Source of the DNA: Roseovarius sp. 217
Lineage (GTDB): Bacteria; Pseudomonadota; Alphaproteobacteria; Rhodobacterales; Rhodobacteraceae
Assembly (NCBI RefSeq): GCF_000152845.1
Contig: NZ_CH902584.1
Span: 168,634-232,633, forward strand
Direction of reading: 5' to 3'
DNA: 64,000 nucleotides
In this document: positions 25,933 through 34,276 of the stretch, piece by piece
How the letters are laid out: each line of letters starts with the position of its first letter
How positions within the stretch are numbered: the first letter of the stretch is position 1
The notes under the pieces: generated by a model
Databases searched by the model: none
What the model was told of the DNA's origin: nothing
The model's input: only the letters and a program-made list of their open reading frames with translations
Program-made: the position numbers and the translations under genes

Positions 25933-26535
25933 ATGACGATTCCACTTCTCACCCGCAGCTCGCACCGCCCCGCCCTCCGCCTTCTGGGCGCGCTCGACCT
26001 GCCCTTTGCCCGCCTGCATGAATGCGCCGGCCCCGCCCGCCACAGCTTTGCGATGCTCCTCATCGGCGCCCTGCGCGGCCCCGTGCTCTGGATCGCCCCG
26101 GAATGGGCCTCAGATCACCTCAACCCCGACGGCATCTGCCCTCTTACCGGGGCTGAAAACGGCCCGGAAACCCTGATCTTCGTCACCCCCGACCGGCGCG
26201 AGGATCTCTTGTGGTGCATGGAAGAGGCGCTGCGCAGCGGCACCGCCCCCCTCATCATCGCCGACCTGCCAGAGCCACCTGCCCTCACCCCGGTGCGCCG
26301 CCTGCATCTCGCCGCCGAAGAGGGGGCGGCGCGCGGTCCTCACCGCCCTCTGGGCCTGATTCTGACGCCGGGCGAGGGCGGCGCACCCGGCGTGGAAACC
26401 CGCTGGCACATGGCCCCGGCCCATACGCCCGAGGCCAGCTGTTGGCACCTCACCCGCCGCCGCGCCCGTACAGCGCCCCCCGCCGCATGGCACCTCACCG
26501 GCCAGCCCGGCGCATGGGCGCTCAAGCAAACGTGA
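25933..26535 (+). CDS. ImuA-like (degenerate RecA-fold) protein
   Basis: The 200-residue product resembles ImuA, a RecA-like partner of the ImuB/DnaE2 mutagenic translesion polymerase. The recognisable run is LHECAGPARHSFAMLLIGAL, then GPVLWIAPEW, the RREDLLWCMEEALRSGTAPL helix and LTPVRRLHLAAEEGAARG, ending with a WHL...GQPGAWAL strand. No intact Walker A motif is seen. Neither imuB nor dnaE2 is next to it, which is unusual. The assignment is by pattern recognition only. Confidence 0.6.
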   Translation: MTIPLLTRSSHRPALRLLGALDLPFARLHECAGPARHSFAMLLIGALRGPVLWIAPEWASDHLNPDGICPLTGAENGPETLIFVTPDRREDLLWCMEEALRSGTAPLIIADLPEPPALTPVRRLHLAAEEGAARGPHRPLGLILTPGEGGAPGVETRWHMAPAHTPEASCWHLTRRRARTAPPAAWHLTGQPGAWALKQT

Positions 26536-26569
26536 CATCCGTTTGGCCGCGCCGCGCGTATTCTACCCT

Positions 26570-27127
26570 ATGATCCGCCATCTCGCCCTCGCTCTCTGCC
26601 TGATGACCACGCAGGCCACCGCCGCACCAGAGGCCTACCGCCTCGACACGGCCCGCTCCACCGTGGGCTTCACCTATGATGCCGCCATCGGCAATAATCT
26701 TGGCACAATGCCGATCACATCGGCGGATATGCGGATTGATCTGGGCAATCTCGGCGCGAGCCGGGTCGACGTCACCCTCGACGCCACCGGCACTCGCGCG
26801 GGCTTTGTCTTCGCCACAGAGGCGATGAAAGGGTCCGAGTTGCTCGACGCCGCACGCCATCCCACCATCACCTTCCGTTCGACCGCGATCACCGGCACGC
26901 TGCAAGAGGCCCGGATCACCGGTCTCCTGACCGTGCGCGGCGTGACACACCCCGTCACCCTCACCGCCGGCCTCTACCGCCAACCCGGCACCGACCCCAA
27001 GGACCTCTCTCACCTCACAATCCTCCTCACCGGCACCCTCAACCGTCACAGCTTCGGCGCAAGCGGCTATGCCAACCTCGTCGGCCCAGAGATCGGGCTG
27101 AGGATCGTGGCAAGGGTGGTGAGGTAG
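26570..27127 (+). CDS. YceI-family periplasmic protein
   Basis: YceI proteins are lipocalin-like beta-barrels exported to the periplasm that bind isoprenoid or other lipids. The ATG at 26570 gives 185 residues with a signal peptide (MIRHLALALCLMTTQATA). The family pattern is YRLDTARSTVGFTYD, DVTLDATGTRAGF, the DAARHPTITFRSTAI block and GLLTVRGVTHPVTL, ending with RHSFGASGYANLVGPEIGL. The start codon lies 34 bases after the ImuA-like stop; they may be co-transcribed. Confidence 0.92.
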   Translation: MIRHLALALCLMTTQATAAPEAYRLDTARSTVGFTYDAAIGNNLGTMPITSADMRIDLGNLGASRVDVTLDATGTRAGFVFATEAMKGSELLDAARHPTITFRSTAITGTLQEARITGLLTVRGVTHPVTLTAGLYRQPGTDPKDLSHLTILLTGTLNRHSFGASGYANLVGPEIGLRIVARVVR

Positions 27128-27296
27128 TGAGCAAATCCACCCGTTTCCCACCACCAGAACACTAACCCAACACCGCCCCCAAAAATCCCATATTTCCCAC
27201 ACCTTAACCCCGCATCGCACACCCTTGCCCGAAACCGACGTTTGATGTCGAAAACATCTGGTCCCCCTCCTCTCGTCCTGCCATGGTAGCCCCACC

Positions 27297-28532
27297 ATGC
27301 GCCTGATGATTTCCTTTGCCGCCCTCTTCCTCTCGGTCGTTCTCCTGCAACTCTCGACAGGCGGCGTGGGCCCGCTTGATGCGCTCTCAGGTCTGGCGTT
27401 GGATTTCACCACGGCCCAGATCGGACTCCTCGGCTCGGCGCATTTCGTGGGCTTCTTCATTGGCTGCTGGTTCGCCCCCCGCCTTATGGGCACAATCGGG
27501 CACAGCCGCGCCTTTGCGGCCTTTACCGCCGCAGGCGCCATCGGCCTCTTGGCGCATATGCTGGTGATCGACCCCTACGCTTGGGCGCTGATGCGCGTGG
27601 CCTCTGGCCTTTGCGTCGCGGGCTGCTACACGGTGATCGAGGCGTGGCTTCAGGCCAAGGTCACGAATGAGACGCGCGGCCGCGCCATGGGTATCTACCG
27701 CGTTGTCGATATGGGCGCATCTTTGGCCGCGCAATTGCTGATTTCCGTATTGGCACCCGCCTCTTACGTCTCTTACAACCTGCTGGCGCTCCTTTGCTGC
27801 GCAGCTCTGCTACCGCTTACCCTGTCGCGCCTGCGCGAGCCTGAAACACCCGACGCCCCCCGCCTGCGTCCCATGCTGCTCATCGCCTGCTCGCCTCTGG
27901 CGGCAGCGGGCGTGCTGGTCGCGGCCCTCTCCAGCGCCTCGTTCCGCATGGTCGGGCCACTCTACGGCCAACAGGTGGGCCTGGCCGTGGATCAGATCGC
28001 CGGGTTTCTGGCGGTCTTCGTTCTGGGGGGGGCCGTGGCGCAATACCCGGTCGGCTGGCTCGCGGATCGCTTTGACCGCCGTTGGGTTCTGATCGGACTC
28101 TCGGTCGCCGCCATCCTCTCCTCAGTTGCAACCGCCATGACCGAAAATCTTGACACATTCGGCATCCTGATGACCGCCTTCTTCTTTGGCATGACCACCT
28201 TTCCCATCTACTCGGTCAGCGCCGCCCACGCCCATGACTTCGCCGAGGCCCATGAACGGGTCGAGCTATCCGCCGCCCTCATGTTCTTCTTCGCCGTGGG
28301 CGCCATCGCCGCCCCGCTCATGGCCTCAACCCTGATCGAAGTTTACGGCCCACCCGCCATGTTCGTGATGATCGCCGCCGGCCACGCCCTCCTCGTCGTT
28401 TTTGGTCTTTACCGCATGCGCGCGCGCCCGGTTGCAGAACGTCGCACCGCCTATGTCTGGTCGCCACGCACCTCCTTCCTGATTGGCCGCCTGACCGGAC
28501 GCAGTCGCGACAAAGACAAGAACGAGCGCTAG
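27297..28532 (+). CDS. MFS transporter (YcaD/UMF-like)
   Basis: A 411-residue integral membrane protein with about twelve hydrophobic helices. The MFS signature between helices 2 and 3 is weak ([14 protein letters not shown]), and [19 protein letters not shown] in the middle resembles the YcaD branch of the family. The second half has [18 protein letters not shown]. Substrate cannot be told. It lies 169 bases after the YceI gene and 55 bases before metG on the same strand. Confidence 0.88.
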   Translation: MRLMISFAALFLSVVLLQLSTGGVGPLDALSGLALDFTTAQIGLLGSAHFVGFFIGCWFAPRLMGTIGHSRAFAAFTAAGAIGLLAHMLVIDPYAWALMRVASGLCVAGCYTVIEAWLQAKVTNETRGRAMGIYRVVDMGASLAAQLLISVLAPASYVSYNLLALLCCAALLPLTLSRLREPETPDAPRLRPMLLIACSPLAAAGVLVAALSSASFRMVGPLYGQQVGLAVDQIAGFLAVFVLGGAVAQYPVGWLADRFDRRWVLIGLSVAAILSSVATAMTENLDTFGILMTAFFFGMTTFPIYSVSAAHAHDFAEAHERVELSAALMFFFAVGAIAAPLMASTLIEVYGPPAMFVMIAAGHALLVVFGLYRMRARPVAERRTAYVWSPRTSFLIGRLTGRSRDKDKNER

Positions 28533-28587
28533 AACTGCCCGCAAAACCACGCTAAACGAGGCCAAACCGTCAAGGAACAGGCGCGAT

Positions 28588-30300
28588 ATGGCACGGCATC
28601 TCATCACTTCGGCGATCCCCTATATCAACGGGATCAAGCACCTCGGCAATCTCGTGGGCTCGCAGCTTCCTGCCGATCTCTTTGCCCGTTACTGCCGCGC
28701 CCGTGGCCACGAGGTGCTCTTCCTCTGCGCCACGGACGAGCATGGCACCCCCGCCGAACTGGCCGCCGCCAAGGCGGGTCAGCCTGTGGCCGAGTATTGC
28801 GCCGAAATGCACACCGTTCAGGCCGAAATCGCGCGCGGCTTTCGCCTCAGCTTTGATCACTTCGGGCGCTCTTCCTCGTCCCAGAACCACCGCCTGACCC
28901 AGCATTTCGCCAAGCGCCTGCACGATCAGGGTCTGATCCGCGAAGTCTCGGAAACCCAAATGTATTCCCCCACCGACGGACGCTACCTGCCCGACCGCTA
29001 TATCGAGGGCACCTGCCCGAATTGCGGCTACGACTCGGCGCGTGGCGACCAATGTGACAACTGCACCAAGCAGCTTGACCCGGTCGATCTGATCAACCCC
29101 CGCTCGGTGATCTCCGGCGCGACCGATCTCGAGATGCGCGTGACCAAGCATCTCTATCTCTGCCAGTCGCAGATGAAGGATGAGCTTGAGAAATGGATCG
29201 ACTCCAAGACCGGCTGGCCGGTTCTGACCACCTCCATCGCCAAGAAATGGCTCAATGACGGCGACGGCTTGCAGGATCGTGGGATCACCCGCGATCTCGA
29301 CTGGGGCATCCCGGTCAAGCGCGGCGACGAGGATTGGCCGGGCATGGAGGGCAAGGTGTTCTACGTCTGGTTCGACGCCCCTATCGAATACATCGCCTGC
29401 GCGCAGGAATGGGTCGATGCGGGCAAGGGCACGGATTGGGAACGCTGGTGGCGCACCGACAAGGGGGCAGAGGATGTCCGCTACACCCAGTTCATGGGCA
29501 AGGACAACGTGCCCTTCCACACGCTCAGCTTTCCCGCTACGATCTTGGGCTCGCGCGAGCCATGGAAGCTGGTGGATTACATCAAATCTTTCAACTACCT
29601 CAATTACGACGGCGGTCAGTTCAGCACCTCGCGCGGGCGCGGCGTCTTCATGGATCAGGCGCTTGAAATCCTGCCCGCCGATTACTGGCGCTGGTGGCTC
29701 CTGAGCCACGCCCCCGAAAGCTCGGACAGCGAGTTCACATGGGAAAATTTTCAGGCTTCGGTGAACAAGGACCTGGCCGACGTTCTGGGCAATTTCGTGT
29801 CCCGCGTGACCAAATTCTGCCGCTCGAAATTCGGCGAAACGGTGCCGTCGGGGGCCACATACGGCGCTCAGGAAACGGCGCTGATCGCACGCCTGACAAG
29901 CCGCATCCGCGACTATGAAGGCCATATGGAGGCGATGGAGGTGCGCAAATCTGCGGCCGCCCTGCGCGCGATCTGGGTCGAGGGCAACGAATACCTGCAA
30001 GAGGTCGCGCCCTGGTCCACCTTCAAGCAAGACCCCGAGCGCGCCGCCATGCAGACGCGCCTCGCACTCAACCTCATCCGCCTTTATGCCGTGCTGAGCA
30101 GCCCCTTCATCCCCGACGCCGCCGCCGCGATGCTGGCAGCGATGCAAACCAACGATGACAACTGGCCAGATGAAGCGTCCGCAGCGCTCGAAATCCTTGC
30201 GCCCGGCCACGCATTCAGTGTCCCCGAGGTGCTCTTTTCCAAGATCACCGACGAGGCCCGCGAAGACTGGCAAACGCGGTTTTCGGGGATACGGGGCTGA
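28588..30300 (+). CDS. metG: Methionyl-tRNA synthetase
   Basis: The enzyme charges tRNA-Met. The 570-residue product has the class I signature around KHLG (HIGH-like, residues 18-21), a zinc-binding knuckle with cysteines at 143, 146, 156 and 159 (CPNC and CDNC), and the KMSKS equivalent QFSTSR at 344-349, in which the lysines are replaced; the KFSTSR type is common in alphaproteobacterial relatives. The C-terminal part is the anticodon-binding helix bundle. No C-terminal tRNA-binding EMAP domain is present. A strong hairpin follows the stop. Confidence 0.96.
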   Translation: MARHLITSAIPYINGIKHLGNLVGSQLPADLFARYCRARGHEVLFLCATDEHGTPAELAAAKAGQPVAEYCAEMHTVQAEIARGFRLSFDHFGRSSSSQNHRLTQHFAKRLHDQGLIREVSETQMYSPTDGRYLPDRYIEGTCPNCGYDSARGDQCDNCTKQLDPVDLINPRSVISGATDLEMRVTKHLYLCQSQMKDELEKWIDSKTGWPVLTTSIAKKWLNDGDGLQDRGITRDLDWGIPVKRGDEDWPGMEGKVFYVWFDAPIEYIACAQEWVDAGKGTDWERWWRTDKGAEDVRYTQFMGKDNVPFHTLSFPATILGSREPWKLVDYIKSFNYLNYDGGQFSTSRGRGVFMDQALEILPADYWRWWLLSHAPESSDSEFTWENFQASVNKDLADVLGNFVSRVTKFCRSKFGETVPSGATYGAQETALIARLTSRIRDYEGHMEAMEVRKSAAALRAIWVEGNEYLQEVAPWSTFKQDPERAAMQTRLALNLIRLYAVLSSPFIPDAAAAMLAAMQTNDDNWPDEASAALEILAPGHAFSVPEVLFSKITDEAREDWQTRFSGIRG

Positions 30301-30314
30301 GCTAAAAAGTAAAC

Positions 30315-30343
30315 CGCGCAGGACGGTCCAACCGTCTTGCGCG
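30315..30343 (+). terminator. Hairpin after metG
   Basis: CGCGCAGGACGGT (30315-30327) pairs with ACCGTCTTGCGCG (30331-30343) with one G-T pair and a CCA loop, giving a 13-base-pair stem. Only a short pyrimidine stretch follows (CCACTTTCCC). It is placed between the convergent metG and the YdcH gene and may serve both. Confidence 0.65.
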
Positions 30344-30364
30344 CCACTTTCCCTGCAATTGGCC

Positions 30365-30601
30365 TTAGGCCGTCAGCAGCCGATATAGCTCATCTTTCAG
30401 CGTCGCGCGCTGCTTGCGCATCTCGACCTCGGTCAGTTCCTCGACCGGCTCGACCAGCGTTTCGGCCCGATGCACCGCGCGGTTCAGCGCGTGATATTCA
30501 TCGGCCAGTTTGGCAAAATGCGTATCAGTCCGCTTCAGTTCGCTGATCTTGTCGGCCAGTTGCGGGAACTCTTCCGACAGTTCATGGGGGGTATGGGACA
30601 T
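30365..30601 (-). CDS. YdcH-family (DUF465) small protein
   Basis: The 78-residue product is an alpha-helical protein of the YdcH/DUF465 family, seen from LSEEFPQLADKISELKRTDT, HFAKLADEYHALNRAVHRAE and the C-terminal MRKQRATLKDELYRLL. Two antiparallel helices form a hairpin. The function is unknown. The gene is monocistronic on the minus strand, with AGGAGAG-type purines just upstream of the ATG. Confidence 0.9.
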   Translation of the reverse strand: MSHTPHELSEEFPQLADKISELKRTDTHFAKLADEYHALNRAVHRAETLVEPVEELTEVEMRKQRATLKDELYRLLTA

Positions 30602-30711
30602 CGCAGATCTCTCCTTCTTGATTGCTCGCTCCCGACCCTAAGGAGCGGGGGCCGCAGCCTCCTTGATCCGGATCAACCAACACGACTTTCGCAGTCACCT
30701 TGGAAAAATAC

Positions 30712-31503
30712 TCACCGCCGACGTCGCTGTGGTTTGGGGCGAGCGGGCTTGGGCTGTTCGGCCTCGGGTTCTTCCTTCATGCCCAACTGATCACGCAACA
30801 CGCGGGGACGGATCTCTTCCACGGCACCGGGCTTCAACTGGCCCAATTGGAACGGCCCATAGGACAGCCTGATGAGCCGGTTTACCACCAGCCCCACCGC
30901 CTCCATCGCGCGGCGGATTTCGCGGTTCTTGCCCTCGCGAATAGAGACCGTGATCCAGGCATTTGCGCCTTGCTGGCGGTCAAGCGTGACCATCATTGGC
31001 TGAAATGCCTCACCATCCACGACCAATCCCTTGCGCAACGGCTCAAAGGTGCCGTCCGTAGGGCGCCCATTCACTCGCACTCGATAACGGCGCAGCCAGC
31101 CGGTCGAGGGCAGTTCCAATTTGCGCTTCAACTCACCATCATTGGTCAGCAACAACAGCCCTTCGGAATTGAGGTCGAGCCGTCCGACACTCATGACCCG
31201 CGGCATATCCTCGGGCAGATCGTCATAGATCGTGCTGCGCCCCTGCTCATCGCGCGTCGTCGTCACAAGACCGGTAGGTTTGTGGTAGAGCCACAGGCGC
31301 GCAGGTTCGGGCGCATCGAGGGCACGACCATCGACCACGACCTTATCCGCAGGCGTGACATTGAGTGCCGCGCGCAACACCTTTTGACCGTTGACGGTGA
31401 CGCGCCCCGCTTCGATCAGGCGTTCAGCCTCACGACGGCTTGCAATACCGGCGCGGGCAATGACCTTGGCGATCCGCTCGCCCTCTGGAGTTTTCGTGTT
31501 CAT
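30712..31503 (-). CDS. 23S rRNA pseudouridine synthase, RsuA/RluB family
   Basis: The enzyme converts uridine to pseudouridine in rRNA. Starting with ATG at 31503 gives 263 residues. An S4 RNA-binding domain occupies about residues 8-60 (GIASRREAERLIEAGRVTVN), and the catalytic aspartate is Asp110 in VMSVGRLDLNSEGLLLLTND. The second block EGKNREIRRAMEAVG is conserved. A proline, lysine and arginine-rich tail ends the protein. An upstream TTG (31521) has no support. RluB and RluE/F-type members cannot be separated by eye; RluB is most likely from the S4 domain and length. The gene is divergent from tadA. Confidence 0.9.
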   Translation of the reverse strand: MNTKTPEGERIAKVIARAGIASRREAERLIEAGRVTVNGQKVLRAALNVTPADKVVVDGRALDAPEPARLWLYHKPTGLVTTTRDEQGRSTIYDDLPEDMPRVMSVGRLDLNSEGLLLLTNDGELKRKLELPSTGWLRRYRVRVNGRPTDGTFEPLRKGLVVDGEAFQPMMVTLDRQQGANAWITVSIREGKNREIRRAMEAVGLVVNRLIRLSYGPFQLGQLKPGAVEEIRPRVLRDQLGMKEEPEAEQPKPARPKPQRRRR

Positions 31504-31565
31504 GCGCCGCGCATAGCGCAATTGCGGGGCTTGCGAAAGCGTCTTGCGATCTGCAAAAGCAGGTC

Positions 31566-32027
31566 ATGACATTTCGCAGCCACATGGAGACCGCCTTGGA
31601 CGAGGCCCGCGCGGCCGCACTGCGCGGCGAGGTGCCCGTGGGTGCGGTCATCGTCGCCCCCTCAGGTGTCCTTGTGGCGCGCGCGGGCAACCGGACCCGC
31701 GAACTCAGCGATCCCACCGCCCATGCCGAAATCCTCGCAATCCGGGCCGCCTGCGCCGCGCTTGGCTCCGAACGGCTCACCGGCCATGATCTCTATGTCA
31801 CGCTGGAGCCCTGCGCAATGTGCGCCAGCGCCATCGCATCGGCGCGCATTGCCCGGCTCTACTACGGGGCCGCCGATCCAAAATCGGGCGGTGTGGCCAT
31901 GGGCGCGCGGGTTTTCAGCCATCCGCAATGCCACCATGTGCCAGAGATCTATGACGGCATCGCCGCGACCGAGTCCGAGACCCTGCTCAAGACCTTCTTT
32001 CGTGACCGCCGCACGTCTTCAGAATAG
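31566..32027 (+). CDS. tadA: tRNA adenosine(34) deaminase TadA
   Basis: TadA makes inosine at the wobble position of tRNA-Arg. The 153-residue protein has the cytidine/adenosine deaminase zinc site HAE (residues 53-55, with the catalytic glutamate) and PCAMC (82-86, zinc cysteines 83 and 86), followed by RLYYGAADPKSGG. The ATG at 31566 gives a normal length; a second in-frame ATG lies 18 bases later. The stop region overlaps the end of the convergent LysR gene by 9 bases. A guanine deaminase cannot be fully excluded. Confidence 0.92.
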   Translation: MTFRSHMETALDEARAAALRGEVPVGAVIVAPSGVLVARAGNRTRELSDPTAHAEILAIRAACAALGSERLTGHDLYVTLEPCAMCASAIASARIARLYYGAADPKSGGVAMGARVFSHPQCHHVPEIYDGIAATESETLLKTFFRDRRTSSE

Positions 32028-32984
32028 GGATATACCTTCGGCCAGAAACGGGTGCCGGGCGACGATGGGCGTCACGATCGTATCTCGCAGAATGGGCTTC
32101 AGCTTTTCCGCCAGCGTCGCGGGCATGTCCTGCAATATCCCCTTGCGGGCGGTCACGCTGATCGTACGCGTGAGCGGCGCCATCGGCAATTCGAACACGT
32201 CGATCTGATCCGCAAAGCGCCGCGCCCGCATCAAAGCCAGCGGCGTCAGGATCGACCACCCCGCCCCCTGCCCCACAAGGGCGAGGATGGAATGATAGCT
32301 GTCCAACTCAAATCGGTGCGGAATGCTCAGGTTCTGCCGCGCGAGATGCGAAGAGATAAGCCGCCCCATGTAATGCCGCTGCGTATACTGGATCAGGGGC
32401 AGGCGCTTCAATTGCCGCAGGACGTCCCGCTCGGGCCGGATCACGCCACGCGGCGCCACCACGGCAAAGCCTTCGCGCAACACGGGATGCACTTCGACCC
32501 AATCCGCCTCGCCGCCCAGTTCCGCCGCCACGATCACATCAAGCGCCCGTGCGTCCAACTGGTCATACAAATGATGGCTTGCCCCGGTTTCCAGCAGGAA
32601 CTGACAGCCTTTCAATTCCCCCGCCATATGGGTCAAGAGCTGTGGCGTCACATCCGCCTCCAGATCCTCGATCATGCCCAGCCGAAACCGCGTCAGGGTC
32701 GAGAGATGTGACATTGCCAATTCAGCGCGCGCCTGCGCCGCTTCATTCAGAATCGCCAAGGCGCGGCGATGCATGATCTCACCGGCCGGGGTCAGGCGGA
32801 TGGGCCGCGCGTTGCGCTGCAACAGCGTGGCCCCTACCGCCCCTTCGAGATTGGTCAATTGCTGACTGACCGCAGACGGGCTCGCCCCCAGTCGCCGTGC
32901 TGCGGCCGAGATCGAGCGTTCATCAGCAGCGGCAATGAACACTTCGATGCCCCAGAGGGTTATCCGCCCCGGGCTCTCGACCAT
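32019..32984 (-). CDS. LysR-family transcriptional regulator downstream of phaR
   Basis: The 321-residue product has an N-terminal winged helix-turn-helix (WGIEVFIAAADERSISAAAR, LGASPSAVSQQLTNLEGAVG) and a C-terminal substrate-binding domain. It resembles the branch of LysR proteins that have an N-terminal extension before the HTH (MVESPGRITL). The ATG lies 6 bases after the phaR stop, so both genes are probably on one transcript. Its inducer is unknown; control of carbon storage is an inference from position. Confidence 0.9.
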   Translation of the reverse strand: MVESPGRITLWGIEVFIAAADERSISAAARRLGASPSAVSQQLTNLEGAVGATLLQRNARPIRLTPAGEIMHRRALAILNEAAQARAELAMSHLSTLTRFRLGMIEDLEADVTPQLLTHMAGELKGCQFLLETGASHHLYDQLDARALDVIVAAELGGEADWVEVHPVLREGFAVVAPRGVIRPERDVLRQLKRLPLIQYTQRHYMGRLISSHLARQNLSIPHRFELDSYHSILALVGQGAGWSILTPLALMRARRFADQIDVFELPMAPLTRTISVTARKGILQDMPATLAEKLKPILRDTIVTPIVARHPFLAEGISLF

Positions 32985-32990
32985 GCCAAC

Positions 32991-33548
32991 TTACTTACCC
33001 ATTTTGGACAGCTTGTCCTGCAATTCTGCCAGTTGTTTCTTGATTTCTTCGAGACCCTCGTCACTCGCCTCCGAAGGCTTGCCACCCTGAGGACCTGTGC
33101 TGCCCATCCCTTTCAGCCCTCCGGTCATCGCCTTCATAAAGGCCTCCTGCTGAGCGCGCATTGCCTCCATGCCGGGCATCGCGGCCAGCGGATTGGCCTT
33201 GGTCATGTTTTCAAGCATCTTGGATTGCCCGTCGCGCAACATATCGAAACTGGCTGCCAGAAACTCTGGCACAATGCTGGTCGCCTGGGTGGTGTAGCTG
33301 CGCACCAAGTCATTGAGCACATTGATCGGCAGCACGCTCTCGCCCCGGCTCTCATGCTCCGCAACGATCTGGAGCAGATATTGCCGCGTCAGGTCATCCC
33401 CGGATTTCAGGTCGATGATCTGGACTTCACGCCCGTCGCGGATGAATTCGGCGATATCCTCGAGCGTTACGTAATCGGATGTCTCGGTATTATAGAGCCG
33501 CCGGCTGGCATAGCGTTTGATCAACAGCGGTTTTTTGGAGTCGGCCAA
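32991..33548 (-). CDS. phaR: Polyhydroxyalkanoate synthesis repressor PhaR
   Basis: PhaR binds PHA granules and represses the phasin gene when no polymer is present. The start is a TTG at 33548, chosen because GGAGGA lies 7 bases upstream and the family begins at this point (ADSKKPLLIKRYASRRLYNT); longer readings run into the promoter. The protein is 185 residues. The N-terminal DNA-binding domain (residues 6-65) ends with DLTRQYLLQIVAEHE, and the rest is a coiled-coil-rich granule-binding part with a helical C-terminus. LysR follows 6 bases downstream; the phasin terminator lies upstream. Confidence 0.94.
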   Translation of the reverse strand: MADSKKPLLIKRYASRRLYNTETSDYVTLEDIAEFIRDGREVQIIDLKSGDDLTRQYLLQIVAEHESRGESVLPINVLNDLVRSYTTQATSIVPEFLAASFDMLRDGQSKMLENMTKANPLAAMPGMEAMRAQQEAFMKAMTGGLKGMGSTGPQGGKPSEASDEGLEEIKKQLAELQDKLSKMGK

Positions 33549-33567
33549 GGGGTATCCTCCCGGATAA

Positions 33568-33604
33568 TGCAGCGCTGCAGCAGAGCTTAGACGCAAGTGC
33601 AGCA
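33568..33604. promoter_or_regulatory. TGC-rich sites upstream of phaR
   Basis: A perfect 12-base palindrome TGCAGCGCTGCA at 33568-33579, extended to TGCAGCA, and a second TGCAGCA at 33598-33604 lie just before the phaR start on the minus strand. PhaR binds TGC-rich DNA, so autoregulation is likely. The spacing differs from the CTGC-N3-GCAG sites at the other pha promoters. Confidence 0.55.
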
Positions 33605-33610
33605 AAAAGA

Positions 33611-33636
33611 AAGGGCGAGCCGCATGGCTCGCCCTT
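33611..33636 (-). terminator. Rho-independent terminator after the phasin gene
   Basis: AAGGGCGAGCC (33611-33621) and GGCTCGCCCTT (33626-33636) form a perfect 11-base-pair stem with a 4-base loop. On the minus strand it is followed by TCTTTTTGC, as needed to end the phaP transcript. A second inverted repeat (CCATACCC/GGGTATGG) lies between it and the phasin stop. Confidence 0.88.
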
Positions 33637-33686
33637 CGCAGTCCATACCCCTCAAGGGAGGGGATCAGGGTATGGGTCTGCTAACC

Positions 33687-34136
33687 TTACTTGGCCGCTG
33701 CGGTCGCCTTTTGGGTCGCTGCGGTCACGTCGTCTGCGGCTTTCTTGACAACCTTGGTGGCGTCTTCCTGCATGGTTTTGCCAGCAGCCAGCATCAGTTC
33801 GACGGTTTCCATCTGAACTTTCTTGGCCACTTCGGCGAAGGCTGCCATGTTCTCGGCGGCAACTTCAGCATTGGCCGATGCGAAATCGGTCATTGCTTTG
33901 GCATAGTCAGCAGGTTCGGCCTTGGCTTTGGACATTTCGCTCAGCTTGGCGAGCGTGTCTTTGGTCCATTTGTTCGAGATCTCAGCCGATTTTTCAGCTG
34001 CGGTCAGAGCCACACCCGAGAGCTTCTCGCTCAGGGTTGCTTGGTTCTTGAATGCATCTTCCATCGCTTTGGTGTCGACGGGGAAGGTGCCCATGACGTC
34101 TTTGAACATCGCGGTGAAATCTTGTGCTTTTGCCAT
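33687..34136 (-). CDS. phaP: Phasin (PHA granule-associated protein)
   Basis: Phasins coat PHA granules and control their number and size. The 149-residue product is almost fully helical, rich in alanine and lysine, with the phasin pattern FTAMFKDVMGTFPVDTKAME, KLSGVALTAAEKSAEISNKW and KVQMETVELMLAAGKTMQED. It lacks cysteine. It lies between phaR and phaC with its own terminator and has two CTGC-N3-GCAG motifs upstream, so it is probably a separately controlled, highly expressed gene under PhaR. Confidence 0.95.
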   Translation of the reverse strand: MAKAQDFTAMFKDVMGTFPVDTKAMEDAFKNQATLSEKLSGVALTAAEKSAEISNKWTKDTLAKLSEMSKAKAEPADYAKAMTDFASANAEVAAENMAAFAEVAKKVQMETVELMLAAGKTMQEDATKVVKKAADDVTAATQKATAAAK

Positions 34137-34202
34137 TGGTTCGGTCCTCTTAGCTTTGGCGGGGTGTTCCGCCGTTTCTGCAACTGCAACAACATATACA
34201 TG

Positions 34203-34239
34203 CTGCGCTGCAGCATTTCAAGTTTTTTCTGCACTGCAG
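34203..34239. promoter_or_regulatory. Two CTGC-N3-GCAG motifs in the phasin promoter (candidate PhaR operators)
   Basis: CTGC-GCT-GCAG at 34203-34213 sits inside the 17-base palindrome ATGCTGC-GCT-GCAGCAT (34200-34216). CTGC-ACT-GCAG is at 34229-34239. The T-tract between and after them is AT-rich. In related bacteria, PhaR binds a CTGC-N3-4-GCAG-type sequence at phaP. Binding here is inferred. Confidence 0.75.
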
Positions 34240-34276
34240 CATTTTTTAGACAGGCGTGGCTAGAAGCCATTAAATA

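Noticed and set aside
28570..30273. A 567-codon minus-strand frame over metG
   Set aside because: It mirrors the methionyl-tRNA synthetase gene, whose catalytic and zinc motifs are on the plus strand.
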